Shown one piece after another: positions 61,951-64,000 of a stretch of DNA of 64,000 nt. How positions within the stretch are numbered: position 1 is the first letter of the stretch; every line of letters begins with the position of its first letter. A program made the translations under genes and the position numbers. The stretch comes from Stratiolaelaps scimitus (taxonomy: Eukaryota > Arthropoda > Arachnida > Mesostigmata > Laelapidae), in the NCBI GenBank assembly GCA_019614645.1, contig JABWDB010000008.1:8742001-8806000 (forward strand), given 5' to 3'. A model generated the notes under the pieces. That model worked only from the letters and a program-made list of their open reading frames with translations, did not search any database and was not told the origin of the DNA.

Positions 61951-64000
61951 TCAACCTTGCTTCTTGGAGTTTCTGCGAAAGGCGACGAACTCGTTCGGTT
62001 GCGCAATTCGATTGATAATTTCGTCCTGCAGAGCCGGGGGCGCAAGGAGGGCTAATCGCCAGAAGAGACCCCTCACCCAGCCGTCGGGATGGTAGGCATA
62101 CTTGGGGTGTTCAGCCGTAACGGCCTCCACGAAATCGTCAAGAACCTCATCGACCTGAGAAAAAAGGAACCAGAGGATCAGACAACGTTCGGAAAAACGT
62201 TCGCGCCACACGTTCAGTGGGCTATTAACGACAACGTCATGTCAGGGGGACTATGCTGTGTTCACTTGTTATGTGGTGGCTTTCTTTTTGTTTACAATAG
62301 GATAAATATTTACCTGGGTTCGTCCTTCGCTAAGGTGCGCACTGAGGTATTCGGTTGCCTTCTTGAAATAGGTCTCGCCATAGTCCTTTCGAATGGATTC
62401 GGGTGTCTGATTCCAGGACTTTCGCATCATTTCGATAAGAAGGCTATCGTCCGTTAGATTCGTTCTGTAGTAGAAAGTCAAGAAAAATCACACCGTAAGT
62501 ACTTCTGACGTTGAGCCCGACTAGAGTTTGTAAAGGGTACCTTACACGGTCGCTGGGGATACCGCAGTGAAAATATGACGAATCGTATCTAAAAATAAAA
62601 TGCCTCAGTTCACTTTGTCCAGTTCGCGAATACAGCTGGACAAAAACATCTACACCATCCCCGATCATCATCTATTTGAGACATAAAAAAAAGTACAAAA
62701 AGTACTGAAATCAGAAAATTTAAAACTAAGATCAGCTGTGCTCGACGTCCTGCACAACATTATTCTCATTCACCAGTGGAATCGGCCGACAGATCGTTGA
62801 ACTTGTGTGCCGAGGATCAGAATAACCAGGTGAACCAGCAGCCCTAAAAAATGAGGTAAACTCACTTGTACACGTTTGGTTCCATTGAAATGCACTTGAT
62901 TCCGAACTTCTTCATCTCACGTCGAAGGCCATCGACAAAGTAGCGGGCTGCCGCCTTCGACATACAATAGGGAATTGCTGGAGGAATCGCGTAATGGCCT
63001 GCAATGCGCGAGGACAAATTTCTGCCCATGTAATTTTCTTCTAATTTATACATATATATATATATATTCCTTTTTTTGTTTCGTTTTTTATGTACAACAA
63101 ACCGTAAGTACATCCTCCTGCTCTATGTCTTAGGCTCTAAATAGACAGGCGTTGAACAAAACGAGATGTTATATTATATGCAAAAGTGGAGGAGGGGATC
63201 CACGTTCATACCCCACAATGAAGTCGTGCAGAGCACTCGGCCCTTGCTTTGTCTCAGCAACGGTAGAAATGGACGAACGGATCTATAACGGACAAGCGAA
63301 GAGAAACAAATGAATACCCACCAGTCTTCAACTTCAGAGTGCGTTCCCCACTTGAAGAAGAAGTGGAAGAAGATGCTCTTGGGATTAATTTACGAAATAT
63401 AATTGATATGACCAACTAATTAAAACTGTCGCTTGCTGGATTGTTCACATTTCAAACACTGATTATGTACAAAAGGCTGTATGATCGCGAGTGGTAATTG
63501 AGCGCTTACTAGACATCTTCTTTTTAGAAAATAAACGCCTTGTATCGGACACAAACCGCAAATGAAAGCAACGATCTGATGTAAACAGAACGCACGTTGT
63601 TGATTCGGACATCTACGCAGCAAACAACGTAAAAAACGCATCCAGATTAATAAATATTATAGAATACTATTATTGAAACGAGCACCAACCGAACGAGTCC
63701 GATGACATTGATGTCGAAAGTTCTCGTCAACCAATCGAGATCGCCCCATTCTAGCTCGCCAGCATAACAGACGCCTGCGTTACCAACCACTGCCCATAGT
63801 TCTGCAGCAGCCGCCAGAAATGCAAGAGAAAGCACATCTATTAGATCCTGTGACATCGTGGATAAAACGCAAAATACAATGGCGAGGGCAGAAAGGTGAA
63901 TGTCGATTATGACATATCTGTTAATTGATTCAATCGTCTTTAGGAAACAATTGTCTTACTTCGATTCTTCAGTGATTTCGTGATCGTCTCGAAGGCGGCG
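61951..64000 (-). CDS. Short-chain dehydrogenase, retinol/17-beta-hydroxysteroid type (SDR9C-like), 5' partial
   Basis: NAD(P)-dependent alcohol/ketone oxidoreductase of the classical SDR fold, resembling retinol dehydrogenase 16 and 17-beta-HSD6. Coding exons in reading order are 64000-63960 (cut by the window edge), 63801-63690, 63282-63212, 62998-62866, 62464-62314 and 62154-61951. They join in phases 1, 2, 1, 2 and 0 with donors GTAAGA, GTTGGT, GTATGA, GTGAGT and GTAAAT, giving 236 visible residues. The full catalytic set is present (numbering of the visible part): Asn45 in FDINV, Ser72 in CTTSLWG exactly 13 residues before Tyr85, and Lys89 in YCMSK. Also seen are FLPLLRQSKGR, GLRREMKKFGIK and EPNVYKT, all typical of this branch. 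The usual NNAG is GNAG here (20-23). The carboxyl half, with HPKYAYHPDGW, matches the family's membrane-facing end. The TGxxxGxG nucleotide loop must lie to the right of the window. Substrate cannot be told from sequence. Introns are short (158-407 bases). Confidence 0.92.

Noticed and set aside
62999..63021. Extension of the dehydrogenase exon by NLSSRIAG-like residues
   Set aside because: It resembles the family's VSS-AG motif, but using it would add surplus residues. The acceptor at 62999 joined to the donor at 63211 gives CTTSLWGHY with exact family spacing (Ser 13 before Tyr).
1..64000. CRISPR array, bacterial operon, rRNA or plasmid/phage features
   Set aside because: Repeats are microsatellites, a minisatellite and retroelements; spliced genes show a eukaryotic nuclear genome.

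Overview
This is eukaryotic, animal-type DNA. It has GT-AG introns, a tetraspanin, CpG-rich islands with CAG/CTG and CAA repeats, tRNA-derived SINE pieces, a non-LTR retrotransposon and more than a dozen (AT)n arrays. The overall look fits an arthropod, and a chelicerate such as a mite or tick is possible, but nothing in the sequence settles the lineage. Base composition is intermediate and gene density is low.

Three protein-coding genes are well supported. (1) A single-exon type I mannose-6-phosphate isomerase lies on the minus strand (7853-9001) with its whole zinc site. (2) A four-exon tetraspanin lies on the plus strand (46317-56955). I rebuilt it from splice sites whose phases all agree, and it gives a 326-residue protein with four membrane segments and a four-cysteine large loop. 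(3) A short-chain dehydrogenase of the retinol/17-beta-hydroxysteroid dehydrogenase type (SDR9C-like) lies on the minus strand at the right edge (61951-64000). Six exons are visible; the first coenzyme-binding part lies beyond the window.

Between genes 2 and 3 sits a 5'-truncated CR1/Jockey-type LINE (about 57946-61820). It has a zinc-knuckle ORF1 remnant, an APE endonuclease, a reverse transcriptase in a different frame and a (TATTG)5 tail. An older 3' end of the same family lies in tetraspanin intron 2 (about 51840-51955). Two copies of one SINE tail family (2451-2545, 16612-16705) and several tRNA-like promoter pieces are scattered elsewhere.

The remainder (1-7850, 9000-45900) is mostly non-coding: simple repeats, GC-rich islands and low-complexity open frames. 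I list a handful of candidate exons at low to moderate confidence because splice sites or composition support them. The genes do not form a pathway or cluster. I found no CRISPR array, rRNA or convincing intact tRNA gene, and nothing that amounts to a new multi-gene system. The best leads are the tetraspanin's His-rich amino-terminal extension and possible extra 5' exon, the LINE tail that may supply a polyadenylation signal to the dehydrogenase, the intronless isomerase and a few unexplained candidate exons.
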